The position numbers and the translations under genes were made by a program. The notes under the pieces are model-generated. The model searched no databases. It was given only the letters and a program-made list of their open reading frames with translations, and was not told where the DNA came from. A stretch of DNA of 64,000 bases from Paenibacillus riograndensis SBR5 (GTDB lineage Bacteria > Bacillota > Bacilli > Paenibacillales > Paenibacillaceae): NCBI RefSeq assembly GCF_000981585.1, contig NZ_LN831776.1, positions 4,757,187 through 4,821,186 on the forward strand, read 5' to 3'. Below, in pieces: positions 51,598-61,142 of this stretch. The stretch's first letter is position 1. Every line of letters begins with the position of its first letter.

Positions 51598-53103
51598 TTA
51601 TAAAAGCGAGGTTACAATCTTCACCTCCGGAAAGCGGCTATCCGGTCCTTTCATTAAGCTTCCGCCTTGATTTTTCAGATACATATCGAAGAAATCCAGC
51701 ATATAGGCATTGATAATGGAGTCCGCTCTTTCGGGCGCAATCTTTCCTGTAATGCCCAGCATTTTGAATATTGGAGAAATGAACTGTACGTCGGTAAAAT
51801 TTAAATGCTCCGTTTTTTCGATATAGAGGAATTGTCCCCCTTCGCCGACCGTTTCGCGCATCCGTTCAAGCTCCAGCTTCTTATCCTCCGTTACCTGGTC
51901 ATTCCACTCTCTTGTTGAGCCCATACGCTTAAGCTCTGCATCCGTGTAGACCCGGTTATCCATCACCATTTTTAATCTTTCGAATTCGCTTTCCGAGTTG
52001 ATGAACAAAAACGGCTTTCGCAGACCCTCTCTGTCACGCAGTCGATAGAGCCCTCCATCCAAGTCTATGCCAACCGTGATTCGCGGATCGTAAGATGCGT
52101 CATAGGCCGTCGCTCCGCCGATGGAATGACCGAACACTCCGACATGGCCGAGATCAATCCTCCCTTTGAAATCACTTGAAATCTGCCCCGATTGGATGAG
52201 CTCGAATTGGTCCAGCACAAACACCACATCGTCGGTTAAAACTTTCCCCAACTTGTCGCGATTTCCGCTTTCCGTCCGGTAGTCATGGTCGGGCGAGAAT
52301 AAGTCGTCGGTTGTGCTGGTCGTGACTCGGCCGTCCGGAAACTCGGTTGCAAATGTATTGTAGGTGTGATCGATCACTGCCACGATATATCCGTGACTCG
52401 CGAGATTTTCGGCTTGCGACGTGTGGAGGAACCTGGATGAGCCGTTGCCGGGATTCGCAAGGATCAGCGGGTATGAAGTTTGTGCCGAAGAGACTTCGGC
52501 CCCTGAATAAGCATGACTGGATACGTACTTCAGATGTTGAAAAGTAAACCCGGGAAGGCCATAGTTCGCGGCCATATAACGTAAAATTGGGGTATCTGGA
52601 ATAAAGGGAGCATACCTGCCGGTGCCAGCTTGAGCCGGATACCATACCTGAACCATCAACTCCCTCTTGCCTGTCGCGGTTGTGCCAAATGTCTCCTCCC
52701 GGCTTGGATCAGTGAAATGAAAGACTTGCGTGCCTACCTTCAACTCGCCGGTTGGCGCCGGAAGGTCGAATACGGGAAACACATAAAGGAAGCACGAAGT
52801 TGCGATTAGCCCAAACACGATAAAAAGGCGGCCCAGAACCCTACGGATTCTCGAGGCAGTCCGAACGACTTTCGGCGTTATGAAAACGTCTCTAAGCGAA
52901 AGCAGAAGCATCAGGACCGTAAACCCGTATAAAAATAAAAGCTGAACCCTGTACCCTTCGACAAGCAAATGTATCACTAAAAAAATGGAGCCTGCTCCGC
53001 TTGTCAGAAGCAAAGCTGGTCTTCGGATACGTTGATTGAAAATGAACAGGAGTGCCAACAAACAAACACTTGAAAAGAATAGCAGAATCTCAAAAAACCT
53101 CAC
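51598..53103 (-). CDS. PAF-acetylhydrolase-like alpha/beta hydrolase with membrane N-terminus
   Basis: 501 residues from a GTG behind GGGGGAG. Four hydrophobic segments lie in the first 120 residues (LLFFSSVCLLALLFIFN, LLLTSGAGSIFLVIHLLV, LLFLYGFTVLMLLLSL, LFIVFGLIATSCFLYV). The catalytic domain has nucleophile Ser in VGVFGHSIGGATAYD (about 325), Asp in GIDLDGGLYR, and a C-terminal His in EKTEHLNFTDV. The family hydrolyses lipid or polymer esters. It lies between two accessory genes and has higher GC than the HEPN/TIR part of the island. Confidence 0.85.
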   Translation of the reverse strand: MRFFEILLFFSSVCLLALLFIFNQRIRRPALLLTSGAGSIFLVIHLLVEGYRVQLLFLYGFTVLMLLLSLRDVFITPKVVRTASRIRRVLGRLFIVFGLIATSCFLYVFPVFDLPAPTGELKVGTQVFHFTDPSREETFGTTATGKRELMVQVWYPAQAGTGRYAPFIPDTPILRYMAANYGLPGFTFQHLKYVSSHAYSGAEVSSAQTSYPLILANPGNGSSRFLHTSQAENLASHGYIVAVIDHTYNTFATEFPDGRVTTSTTDDLFSPDHDYRTESGNRDKLGKVLTDDVVFVLDQFELIQSGQISSDFKGRIDLGHVGVFGHSIGGATAYDASYDPRITVGIDLDGGLYRLRDREGLRKPFLFINSESEFERLKMVMDNRVYTDAELKRMGSTREWNDQVTEDKKLELERMRETVGEGGQFLYIEKTEHLNFTDVQFISPIFKMLGITGKIAPERADSIINAYMLDFFDMYLKNQGGSLMKGPDSRFPEVKIVTSLL

Positions 53104-53341
53104 GCCAACTCCCCCTTAAAAATAATCCTTTCAATGGATTAGTATAGAGAAGCAGCAAGGTTGATACTATTGATCTAGATGACAATTGCCTTACACGCTT
53201 GTAAGGTTGTTTGTTTTACAATTGTTTAAAAAATGGACAGCCACAATAAAGCTAATGTCAATAGGTATATATGTAGTGCGAAAGTGGCTGGAGCGTAACA
53301 TCTATAAATGGTGGCTCCACTTGCTCCTAGCACAACGATTT

Positions 53342-54046
53342 TCATGCGTTATTCGCTGCTCCCCTCAGCTCTTTATCGTCAACGTTAAATCCTTTTATCA
53401 TTAGAAATAAAGCCAGAATCAATTCGCCAAAAGCCGTTGGTGCATTTAAGAGCATATAGGCCGAAGTTGTGATCGAAATCCCGTCCGATAATAGAATCAA
53501 CGTAGCGGCAACTGTACAGATGGAACCTATCATCCCCCATACCGCCAGCCATCTTGGAATCCGTCGAGTTGTATATAGGCAATAATACAGAATTAAACTG
53601 CCGATACTCCATGGCAAGATCATGCCAATATGATTAACGAAATCCCGGCCCTGCCGAAGCCATTCTGCATTCCATTCAAAGATAACTGCGTTTACAGGAG
53701 TGGCCGATACTGCACTTTGGCTGATTTCCAATAAAAGAGGGAGAAAACCGATTCCGAGGAAAAGAAAACCTGCACCTATTAATTTGAAAGCGACAAATCC
53801 TGTTACGAATCGCTCGCTGTAAGTCTTTAGAAGGGAATAAAACAATACGGTTATAGCAACATATGCTACGGCCATTGCCGTTTGAAAAAAAGCCGCTGTC
53901 AACACATGCTTTTCGAGATTTGGCAACTGTTCGAAATAATCGGAACGTTCTAATGCAGGCACAGAGCTAAACACACCAAATATCATGCTGCTTATAAGAA
54001 GCAGTCCCAACTGGATCGCCGTTCGTCTATTTGTTTTAATAACCAA
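53342..54046 (-). CDS. DUF4386 family membrane protein
   Basis: 234 residues from a TTG behind GGGGAGTG. Six membrane helices; FFQTAMAVAYVAITVLFYSLL, FKLIGAGFLFLGIGFLPLLL, NHIGMILPWSIGSLILYYCLY and RRIPRWLAVWGMIG are the typical blocks of DUF4386 proteins. Function unknown. Confidence 0.85.
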   Translation of the reverse strand: MVIKTNRRTAIQLGLLLISSMIFGVFSSVPALERSDYFEQLPNLEKHVLTAAFFQTAMAVAYVAITVLFYSLLKTYSERFVTGFVAFKLIGAGFLFLGIGFLPLLLEISQSAVSATPVNAVIFEWNAEWLRQGRDFVNHIGMILPWSIGSLILYYCLYTTRRIPRWLAVWGMIGSICTVAATLILLSDGISITTSAYMLLNAPTAFGELILALFLMIKGFNVDDKELRGAANNA

Positions 54047-54119
54047 TCACTCCCCGATATAATGAAATGTTCTTATTACATCATATCGGTTCCCGGCAAT
54101 AACGCGGTAGCTACTAAAG

Positions 54120-54206
54120 TAGGGTACGCAGCACAAAAGTAATCCGACCTCTCGAGCACGCGCAATCGCTTCTGTACGCCTCTTCACCTGCAACTCCTCA
54201 AATATG
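54120..54206 (-). pseudogene. Remnant of a LuxR-type regulator C-terminus
   Basis: The translation EELQVKRRTEAIARAREVGLL is the last part of a LuxR helix-turn-helix as found at the end of MalT/LuxR-type activators. Nothing of the rest of the gene remains, and the frame then runs into unrelated residues. It suggests that DNA was lost here. Confidence 0.6.
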
Positions 54207-54241
54207 CAATTATAAGGAATACGATCATTATGAGTTTTCAG

Positions 54242-55060
54242 TTACTGGTTTATAACAAACACACCAACCTGCTCCCCAAACTGTCCAATCCACAGTTCTC
54301 CGTTACCAATCATAACACCTTTCCAATTGACAAATACTTTTTCGACTTTTTGCGCTAATAATGCCTGCTTAACTTTAGCAGTTATGATTTTGTCGTATTT
54401 TGCAATAAAATCCTTCTTGGTTTTGATTTGCATGGTTTTTCCGTTATGATTCACTTTCAATGGGTACACTATCAAATTGGCTACTTCGGATTTTTTTCCT
54501 TCTTTAACGTTTTTTTGGAGCAAACTGAAGTTATGCTCAAATACGATTGGATCGTTGATGCCTGCGACTTCATATGGATTGTTAAGGATATTAACCGCAA
54601 TAACTCCAAGTTTATTGTTTTGATTACCAATCCACAAATCTCCATCTCCATCTCCAACCATAATCCCTTGGTAGTTCACAAACACCTTATCGGCTTTTTG
54701 AGCTAACAGATTTTCACGTACACGGGAAGTAAAGATACGATCATATTTTTTAATAAATTCATTTTTGTTATAAAAAACATATTTTTTGTTGTCTTTGTTT
54801 AAATTCAGTGGATAGGAGATCAGATCTGCCACTTCTGCTGGTTTGTTGCCCTCAACTGCTTTCTGCAATTTTGCAAAATAAGCCGTAAATTCCGCTGGAT
54901 CGTTGATGCCCGCAACCTCATAAGGATTACTGCTAGCTGAACTCGTTACGTTAGTTGAAGTACTTGTACCTTGCTCAGCCCAGGCTTGACCGGGAAATAC
55001 AGCTGTAACAATTGAGAGACTCAAAATAATTGCAGCTTTTTTCATGCTATTGTTTGTCAT
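54242..55060 (-). CDS. Secreted protein with two tandem homologous domains
   Basis: 272 residues, ATG behind AGGAGG. Signal peptide with AWA cleavage site (about 29). The mature part holds two copies of a module of about 105 residues, each starting NPYEVAGINDP (about 46 and 163), continuing KSEVANLIVYPL / PAEVADLISYPL, then FIAKYDKI / FIKKYDRI, LLAQKVEKVFVNWKGVMIG / LLAQKADKVFVNYQGIMVG and ending at WIG. Not recognised by name. The domain duplication is clear; function unknown. Confidence 0.75.
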   Translation of the reverse strand: MTNNSMKKAAIILSLSIVTAVFPGQAWAEQGTSTSTNVTSSASSNPYEVAGINDPAEFTAYFAKLQKAVEGNKPAEVADLISYPLNLNKDNKKYVFYNKNEFIKKYDRIFTSRVRENLLAQKADKVFVNYQGIMVGDGDGDLWIGNQNNKLGVIAVNILNNPYEVAGINDPIVFEHNFSLLQKNVKEGKKSEVANLIVYPLKVNHNGKTMQIKTKKDFIAKYDKIITAKVKQALLAQKVEKVFVNWKGVMIGNGELWIGQFGEQVGVFVINQ

Positions 55061-55122
55061 AATGGTTTCCTCCTAAATTTATTTCTACTTCGGGTATATA
55101 CCTAAGATGTGTACCGCAAGTA

Positions 55123-55165
55123 CAACTAGCTATACAAGCCTTATGGTTAATTTACCCAAAAAGGC
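55123..55165 (-). repeat. Module C: deletion derivative of the yyaL-head module
   Basis: AACTAGCTATAC (55123-55134) is joined, with the coding part missing, to the right arm of the upstream palindrome (TTTACCCAA, 55151-55159) and the GGCGGGGGA stretch that follows it in modules A, B and yyaL itself. Confidence 0.6.
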
Positions 55166-55200
55166 GGGGGAAGGCTCAAAGGAGAACACGAAGTCTTCAT

Positions 55201-56718
55201 TCAGACGATCGACTTATAACAACTTTTTTTCAAGCATGAGCAGTTGATACAAGCCAAGATAATGGATAACATGCAGCTAATAGCAGCAAGCCCCATCGAC
55301 AACAATACTGAATAGGACATCCATACGCTAATCATATTGTAATTGTAGTTCAACAGATAAGGCCAGATCAGCACCACTACCAACAGCAGTGCTCTAAAGA
55401 GCAGAGTAATACGGGCCCGGATTCTTTTCCTGCGTCTAGCATTTTCATCTATTATGCTTTGGTTTTTCCCTCCGGCTAGTTTAATAACCTTTAGAGTAAT
55501 GCCAATAGCCGCTAACAGGACTAGGAACGATGATACCAAATCAATTATTATGTAGCTATCGTCATATTTGAAGTTGTGCATTGGATTCCCATTCATTTGC
55601 TCATACTTATTCTTAGCAATCAGCGAGGGTGCAGTTGAATTCAAATTAGCGAGCACGAATACCGCCTCCTGCCGCTCCAGGTCGATAATGACCTGAGAGG
55701 AATAATTCGGGTTACTTCCGCTATGACTGATCACCCGGTTGACCCGGTCATTGCTCCATCCGAAGGAATAGTATTGGTTCTTAGCTTCATATCCGGCTGC
55801 CCGGATGTCAACCTCATGGGATTGTTGAATGGCGTTCTTCAGATTATCCGGTACATCGCTTATTCCCATCTGGGCGTTGATCCAATGCTCCAAATCCTTT
55901 ATATTCGTTACCAAATATCCCGCAGCAATATTCCCGTAATATCTGGGGGCATTATATGCTAAGCTTTTTCCAAAAAACACGCGATAGCCTTGGGTAAGCT
56001 GATCCGGTTTCTTTTCCTGTCCTGATGAAAAATAACTGTCTGTCATCCCCAGCGGAACCAGAATGTGTTGAGTCACATAATCCTGATAGCTTATGCCTGT
56101 AACTTGTTCAATAATCATTGCTAAAATATCATAATTAACAGTTGCATACTGATGCTCAGTCCCGGGATATGTATCTAATGTAATGCCTGAAATCTTATGT
56201 ATGGTTGTTCCAAGCATTTCCTCAGTACTACCTTCTGGAATTAACCTGATGCTCCATGACGGTATACCGCTTGTATGAACCAACAGCTGGTTAATCGAAA
56301 TCTTAGTTTTCTCTCCCTTATAGGTTGGCGCAAACCATGGAAGATAATCTGAAATATAATCGGAATAAGCTAAGGCTCCCTCTTCTTGTAACAAAATTAT
56401 AGCCAGAGCCGTAAACGCCTTGGTGGTCGAGCCCAATTCAAACAACGATTCTTCAGTGACCTGCTTTTTTTGATCAACATCGGCGTAGCCGTATACCTTA
56501 AATTCTGCCTTGCCCTGCTTGGATGATACGATAGCTACGCCTGGAGTCGCTGTTTTGTCCATGATGGTTTCCACCATGTTTTGCTCATTATCATATTTCC
56601 CTGATGCAAATAAAGTTCCAATCCCATGCCAACAGGCAATAGTAGTGATGATCACGATCAGCAGGATTATACCTACTGCAGCTATAGTTCCTTTTCTCCT
56701 AATTATCTTCAAGTTCAA
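55201..56718 (-). CDS. Serine hydrolase, class C beta-lactamase / PBP4*-like, with C-terminal membrane helices
   Basis: 505 residues from a TTG behind GAGGGAG. N-terminal membrane helix (AAVGIILLIVIITTIACW). The beta-lactamase fold has the SxxK motif in LGSTTKAFTALAI (Ser about 94), a YxN-like site in YATVNYDILA (about 191), and HSGSNPNYSS as third motif. Three further hydrophobic helices occupy the last 110 residues. Such proteins act on muropeptides, D-amino-acid esters or other esters; true beta-lactam resistance cannot be inferred. Confidence 0.85.
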   Translation of the reverse strand: MNLKIIRRKGTIAAVGIILLIVIITTIACWHGIGTLFASGKYDNEQNMVETIMDKTATPGVAIVSSKQGKAEFKVYGYADVDQKKQVTEESLFELGSTTKAFTALAIILLQEEGALAYSDYISDYLPWFAPTYKGEKTKISINQLLVHTSGIPSWSIRLIPEGSTEEMLGTTIHKISGITLDTYPGTEHQYATVNYDILAMIIEQVTGISYQDYVTQHILVPLGMTDSYFSSGQEKKPDQLTQGYRVFFGKSLAYNAPRYYGNIAAGYLVTNIKDLEHWINAQMGISDVPDNLKNAIQQSHEVDIRAAGYEAKNQYYSFGWSNDRVNRVISHSGSNPNYSSQVIIDLERQEAVFVLANLNSTAPSLIAKNKYEQMNGNPMHNFKYDDSYIIIDLVSSFLVLLAAIGITLKVIKLAGGKNQSIIDENARRRKRIRARITLLFRALLLVVVLIWPYLLNYNYNMISVWMSYSVLLSMGLAAISCMLSIILACINCSCLKKSCYKSIV

Positions 56719-56807
56719 AATCTCCCTCTTTTCTAAACACGCAGTGCTCTTTTTAATTTAGACGTTCGATCTCCCCCATTCCCTTCAAAGATACATCTTG
56801 CTTCCAA

Positions 56808-56914
56808 ATCAAAAACTCCTGCCAAAACATCAGCAGAAGTTTCATTAAAAAATTGATTCACACGAACACCCCATCAATGAGATGTACGTGTGGGTCAATA
56901 ACTAGCTATACACA
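56808..56914 (-). repeat. Module D: 3' hairpin unit after a truncated gene
   Basis: About 105 bases similar to the hairpin end of module B: TATAGCTAG, then TTGACCCACACG...CGTGTGAATCAA followed by TTTTTT, then a second stem CTTCTGCTGA...GGCAGGAG followed by TTTTTG. In function it looks like a double intrinsic terminator. Confidence 0.68.
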
Positions 56915-57060
56915 TCGGCAAAAATGCGCAGTCCTTTAATAATGACATAGGCGAAAACACTGATCACCACCAGAAAAATAGCGCCGATAAACAGCCTGAA
57001 GAACACCGGTACTTCACTGAAAAAGTCAAAAAATCCGCCCGGTTCCCTGAATCCGCCCAC
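56902..57060 (-). pseudogene. Truncated small membrane protein (DUF2500-like start)
   Basis: GTG at 57060 behind GGGGGAG, immediately after the pectinacetylesterase stop. 52 residues: GGFREPGGFFDFFSEVPVFF, then one membrane helix LFIGAIFLVVISVFAYVIIK and GLRIFADVYS-stop. The start resembles DUF2500 proteins, which are about twice as long. The frame ends exactly in TATAGCTAG, the same junction that truncates the yyaL heads, so it is probably cut by the same process. Confidence 0.5.
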
Positions 57061-58302
57061 CTATTCTCCCCCTTTCGTACCAACGCTCTCTTCTGGAGCG
57101 CCCTTTTTTTCCGTCCGTTCCCCTTCATCCGCCGGAGCAGACAATAACTTACCGCCAACGGAATATTTCTGCCGTTTGTTGATGATGTCATCCAGCCAAT
57201 CCGCCAGCCGCACCCCGTCTTCCTCTGTCTTGAATAAGACATCGCGGGTCGCGAAGGTATGCGAGGTGGTGCCTTTTTTGGCATCCAGCCCGTCATCGGT
57301 CACAAAATAAACATAATTCGGAAGGGTTTCGGCCAATTCCCGGACTGCTGACGTCATCCTTCTAGACCAGGCGGCTGCATCGCTTTGGCTGGAGACCGGG
57401 GCTTTATCGTTGATTTTATTCTCAAAATGGGTCAAGATTTCATCGTACAAAGAATAGGATTGCAAAAAGACCGTCCCGTCCGCCATTTGACGGCTATTGC
57501 CTCTAACCGCCGCGCCGATCAGATCCGCAGCCGCCGGATAACCGAAGTTCTTCTTGAAATCGGCATGCCATTCGTTATCAACGATCCCAGGCCATTTGTC
57601 GCTGTATAAAAAAGAACTGTCCGAATATTGATAAATTTCGGCATCTTTGTAATGCCCGGCGATTTCGGGCGCCCAGAAGGCCGACCCGAAGCCGCCGGCG
57701 CTTTCTCCGGCAATCAGCAGTTTATCCGGCTGAACGGCATGTTCGTAAATCCAGTCCAGACTGCTTTGCACATTATTTCTGCCGTTATAATTCACGATAA
57801 GGCTGCTGCCATCCTTCTCCGGGTATTTGGCGATACGGTTGCCGATATGGAAATCGCCGGTCGAATAAGGAATATATGCGACATTCCACTCCCGGAAGGG
57901 GTTCTCCGGCCGGTCCGCCATGATTCCGTCCAGCAGGGTCAGCATGTAAAAAGGCAGATTTGCAAAGTAATTGCCGGGATCTTTTCCCGTGAGAATGTTG
58001 GTAATTTTCATCGGGCTAGCCGCGCTGGGGGCATCCCAGCTAACCCCGCCGCCGGAGAAAAAAATAATCCAGTTGCGGCTGCTCCCTTTTTTGGTCAGCA
58101 GATAATATTCCGAGCCGTCGCTTGAACGGACGTTTCCGCCCAATTCTACCCTGTTCCACTTATGAGGCTTCGTATCGGCGTACTCGGCAATCTGTGTCGG
58201 CCGTTTAATGACAAAGGCATACACTACACCCGCTCCCACCAGGGTTAAGGCCAGCAGCGCCACCAATGAAATTTTCAACCATTTACCGGTTTTTCTCTTC
58301 AT
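57061..58302 (-). CDS. Pectinacetylesterase-family protein
   Basis: 413 residues. N-terminal membrane helix or signal anchor (LKISLVALLALTLVGAGVVYAFV). Family motifs: WIIFFSGGGVSWD (oxyanion), VAYIPYSTGDFHIGN, NVQSSLDWIYEH, and the nucleophile Ser in LLIAGESAGGFGSAFWAPEI (about 199). His of the triad is probably in TTSHTF. It removes acetyl groups from polysaccharides or related esters at the cell surface. GC content is back to chromosomal level here. Confidence 0.88.
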   Translation of the reverse strand: MKRKTGKWLKISLVALLALTLVGAGVVYAFVIKRPTQIAEYADTKPHKWNRVELGGNVRSSDGSEYYLLTKKGSSRNWIIFFSGGGVSWDAPSAASPMKITNILTGKDPGNYFANLPFYMLTLLDGIMADRPENPFREWNVAYIPYSTGDFHIGNRIAKYPEKDGSSLIVNYNGRNNVQSSLDWIYEHAVQPDKLLIAGESAGGFGSAFWAPEIAGHYKDAEIYQYSDSSFLYSDKWPGIVDNEWHADFKKNFGYPAAADLIGAAVRGNSRQMADGTVFLQSYSLYDEILTHFENKINDKAPVSSQSDAAAWSRRMTSAVRELAETLPNYVYFVTDDGLDAKKGTTSHTFATRDVLFKTEEDGVRLADWLDDIINKRQKYSVGGKLLSAPADEGERTEKKGAPEESVGTKGGE

Positions 58303-58573
58303 TTCCCCTGATCCCTCCTTACTTAGAAACTGTATGTACAGTCCGCAACGGCTACTCGCCTGCCTTCTTCAAATATACCCCATTTGCAGCACCTGGGGCC
58401 AATTTTTCCATGCATCCCCGGTTCTGTTTGAAGCGGAGACGCCTGTACACCGCATCTTTTGGGGAGGAAGATTTCGTAAAGCATGGTACAATGATACTGA
58501 TGCAAACCATTCAGTGGGAACGGCCGGACATGCCTGCCATGCCGGATTTCCCCGTAATACAGGAGGTCATGTG

Positions 58574-59212
58574 ATGGGCAATATTGCTGCGGTGTGGCCG
58601 GCTTTTATACAGGCCATGAGCGAACAGGAGCGGAGGTTCCCCGAATTTTTGAATGAACCGGCTACGGAGGAGGAATTGCTTGAAGCGGAACAGCAGCTCG
58701 GCTTCCCGCTTCCGGAGGAAGTAGAGGAATTATATCGCATACATAACGGACAAAATCATATGTACGGCATCGTATTCGGGCTCGACTTTTTGTCCCTGAC
58801 TGAGCTGTGCAGAAAGTGGAATGACTGGAAAGAGCTGATTGATTCGGAAGGACCGGAAGGCCTTGAAGAACTGGGAGGCCTGTGCACCTCCGCTCCGCCG
58901 GGCGCGATCCAAACCGTATATGCCAATCTCCGCTGGATTCCCCTCTTTTACGATGGATCGGGCAATGCGGTTGGGGTCGATCTGGACCCCGGCGAGCAAG
59001 GAAGCATGGGCCAGATCATCAATTTCGGGCGCGACGAAGATAACAAACTGGTGCTGGCGCCGAATCTCGCCGCTTTTATCCCGCGTTATCTGACGGCATT
59101 CGCGGGCGAGGTTGAGATTGAGGCCGAAGACGATGAAGATGATATTTTCTTCAGCCTGGACGCCCATGCCATTGATGTGTGGAAACGCAAGGCAAAAGAG
59201 GGCGCACACTGA
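58574..59212 (+). CDS. SMI1/KNR4 family protein
   Basis: 212 residues from the ATG at 58574, seven bases behind AGGAGG. The core motif is ATEEELLEAEQQLGFPLPEEV, then EELYRIHNGQNHMYGIVFG, and FYDGSGNAVGVDLDPG. C-terminal residues 180-200 are very acidic. In bacteria SUKH proteins often serve as immunity proteins of polymorphic toxins; no toxin gene adjoins here. A frame of about 25 codons ending MPDFPVIQEVM overlaps the start by a TGATG-type junction and may be a leader peptide. Confidence 0.88.
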   Translation: MGNIAAVWPAFIQAMSEQERRFPEFLNEPATEEELLEAEQQLGFPLPEEVEELYRIHNGQNHMYGIVFGLDFLSLTELCRKWNDWKELIDSEGPEGLEELGGLCTSAPPGAIQTVYANLRWIPLFYDGSGNAVGVDLDPGEQGSMGQIINFGRDEDNKLVLAPNLAAFIPRYLTAFAGEVEIEAEDDEDDIFFSLDAHAIDVWKRKAKEGAH

Positions 59213-59347
59213 CCCTCCCGAGTGCTATGAGGCTATACATCGCTGGCTGCGCTTAGCTGCCGGGGTTGCGGAGTGCGTTCTGCTTTAGTCTTTTTTGCGC
59301 AAAATCGTGCCCGGCGGTCCCGGATATCCAGCAAGCGGAACCCAAAT

Positions 59348-59923
59348 TCAGTCTGTTTTTCGCTGATTCTTATCCCGGCCAATCACATACTCCATCTGTA
59401 TATCAAACGGCTCCAGCGCCACATGATGCGCGTTAATCTCCACCGCATCAACACAGCCCAACGCCCGGTAAAAAGCCTGTGTTTCTTCTGCGGAATGCGC
59501 GGAGATATACAGCTTCTGCGCGCCCCACGCTTCAGCCTGCTCCGCCGCCATCATAAACAAGCTTCTTCCAAGCCCGGCATGGCGGAAATCCGTGGAGACA
59601 TGCAGCTGCATTAAATCCGCGTACTGCTGCGCACTGCCGAACAGCTCGCGCAGCAATGCGGCAAACGCGGCGATTTGCCCGTTATGTACAGCACATATGA
59701 CCTTCCCCCCATTATGAATACATGTATGAAAATCCTCGGCAATGATTTCGTTTTTGGTTGCGGCGTCCCAGTTGTCAATGAACGGCGCATCGACCAGCTT
59801 CCGCTCCCCTTCAACTGTGCGCCAGGCGCGGGTCACCCGTTGAAATCTGTTGAAGGAATCCAGCAGGCCCGGCCGCAAATCATCCAGGCTTAAGCTTTTA
59901 AATTCTATATTTTGAATCCTCAT
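59348..59923 (-). CDS. GNAT family acetyltransferase
   Basis: 191 residues. Acetyl-CoA binding motif in LHVSTDFRHAGLGRSLFMMA (R/Q-x-x-G-x-G as RHAGLG, about 120), then AQKLYISAHSAEETQAFYRALG, with the C-terminal strand INAHHVALEPFDIQMEYVI. Substrate unknown. It is divergent from the nitroreductase gene. Confidence 0.88.
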   Translation of the reverse strand: MRIQNIEFKSLSLDDLRPGLLDSFNRFQRVTRAWRTVEGERKLVDAPFIDNWDAATKNEIIAEDFHTCIHNGGKVICAVHNGQIAAFAALLRELFGSAQQYADLMQLHVSTDFRHAGLGRSLFMMAAEQAEAWGAQKLYISAHSAEETQAFYRALGCVDAVEINAHHVALEPFDIQMEYVIGRDKNQRKTD

Positions 59924-60066
59924 CGTCCATCATCCCCGCTCTCCAACAATTCCTCTCTGCTACTTACAGGAACAACAGCCGCATCAATGCGCCTATGGTA
60001 TACTATGGAAAAGAACTTGAACAGTAATTTATTTCCACATCTAATTTGATATGGAGGAATAAAATT

Positions 60067-60921
60067 ATGAGCACTGCATTGGCACTTCCGCTGGAGGAAA
60101 CCATCAAAACCCGTTCCTCGGTCCGGACCTATTCCAGAGAAAGCATCGAACAAGGGACCAAAGAGCAGATTCAGTGGTTCATCGGCACATTGGGCAATCC
60201 TTTCTCGGCAGAGGTACATTTCAAGCTGCTGCAAACGGAGCAGGCCGCAAACGCGCGGAAGCTCGGCACCTACGGCGTTATCAAAGGCGCCAAAGATTAT
60301 ATCGGGGCTTCCGTGACCAACGGAGCACTGGCGCTGGAGGCGCTGGGCTATGAGTTTGAGCATTTGGTTTTATATGCGACCTCATTAGGGCTCGGCACCT
60401 GCTGGATGGGCGGAACCTTCAATAGAAGCGAATTCGCCAAAGCGATGGACGTGCGCGAAGGTCAACTGTTCCCGGTTATCTCTCCAATCGGTTATGCCGC
60501 CGGTAAAAGACGCTTGACCGAAAACATCGTCCGCAAAGTGGCCAAATCGGACCAGCGCATGCCTTGGGAGACACTTTTTTTCCGGGAATCCTTCAACAAC
60601 CCCCTGACTCCCGCCGAGGCCGGAGACTATGCTTACCCCCTGGAAATGACGCGGCTGGCGCCGTCGGCTTCCAACAAGCAGCCCTGGCGGATTATCAGGG
60701 ATGCGGACGGACAGACCTATCATTTCTATGAGTACAAGGCGCGGGGCTACAGCGATGCGCTTGGCTATGATATCCAGAAGGTAGACTTGGGCATTGCCGC
60801 CTGTCACTTTCAGCTTGCAGCAGAGGACAAAAATCTGCCCGGAGCATTTCGCGTGCTGCCTCTCCCGCTGACAAATCCGCCGGAGCATTTGCATTATCTT
60901 TTTTCCTGGACGCCCTGTTAA
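60067..60921 (+). CDS. Nitroreductase-family protein
   Basis: 284 residues from the ATG at 60067, behind GGAGGA. FMN-binding nitroreductase fold of the longer TM1586-like type: IKTRSSVRTYSRESI near the N-terminus, GVIKGAKDYIGASV, LGLGTCWMGGTF, RLAPSASNKQPWRII and the closing DLGIAACHFQLAAED. Probably an NAD(P)H-dependent flavin oxidoreductase; substrate unknown. Confidence 0.88.
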   Translation: MSTALALPLEETIKTRSSVRTYSRESIEQGTKEQIQWFIGTLGNPFSAEVHFKLLQTEQAANARKLGTYGVIKGAKDYIGASVTNGALALEALGYEFEHLVLYATSLGLGTCWMGGTFNRSEFAKAMDVREGQLFPVISPIGYAAGKRRLTENIVRKVAKSDQRMPWETLFFRESFNNPLTPAEAGDYAYPLEMTRLAPSASNKQPWRIIRDADGQTYHFYEYKARGYSDALGYDIQKVDLGIAACHFQLAAEDKNLPGAFRVLPLPLTNPPEHLHYLFSWTPC

Positions 60922-60957
60922 AGTGGGACCTTACCCAACCGAAAGGGTGATTTCATC

Positions 60958-61018
60958 ATGAATTACGCATGCATTGATGATACCCTATGGACCAAGAATA
61001 ACTTTAACCATTTATTGA
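60958..61018 (+). pseudogene. Start of a gene interrupted by the IS element
   Basis: ATG at 60958 preceded by GAAAGGGTGA; the peptide starts MNYACIDDTLWTKNNF and then enters the element end near 61018. The continuation was not found beyond the other end. Confidence 0.35.
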
Positions 61019-61142
61019 CACTCCCACAGCTAAAGCAGTGGGATTCTTGGATGATTAAGTCGAAGTGCATTTCTGCTATCGAAGTATGACCCCAAGATTG
61101 GGCTGTGCCATCAGCCCTCCTAAGACAGTGCGTTTTAGCATC

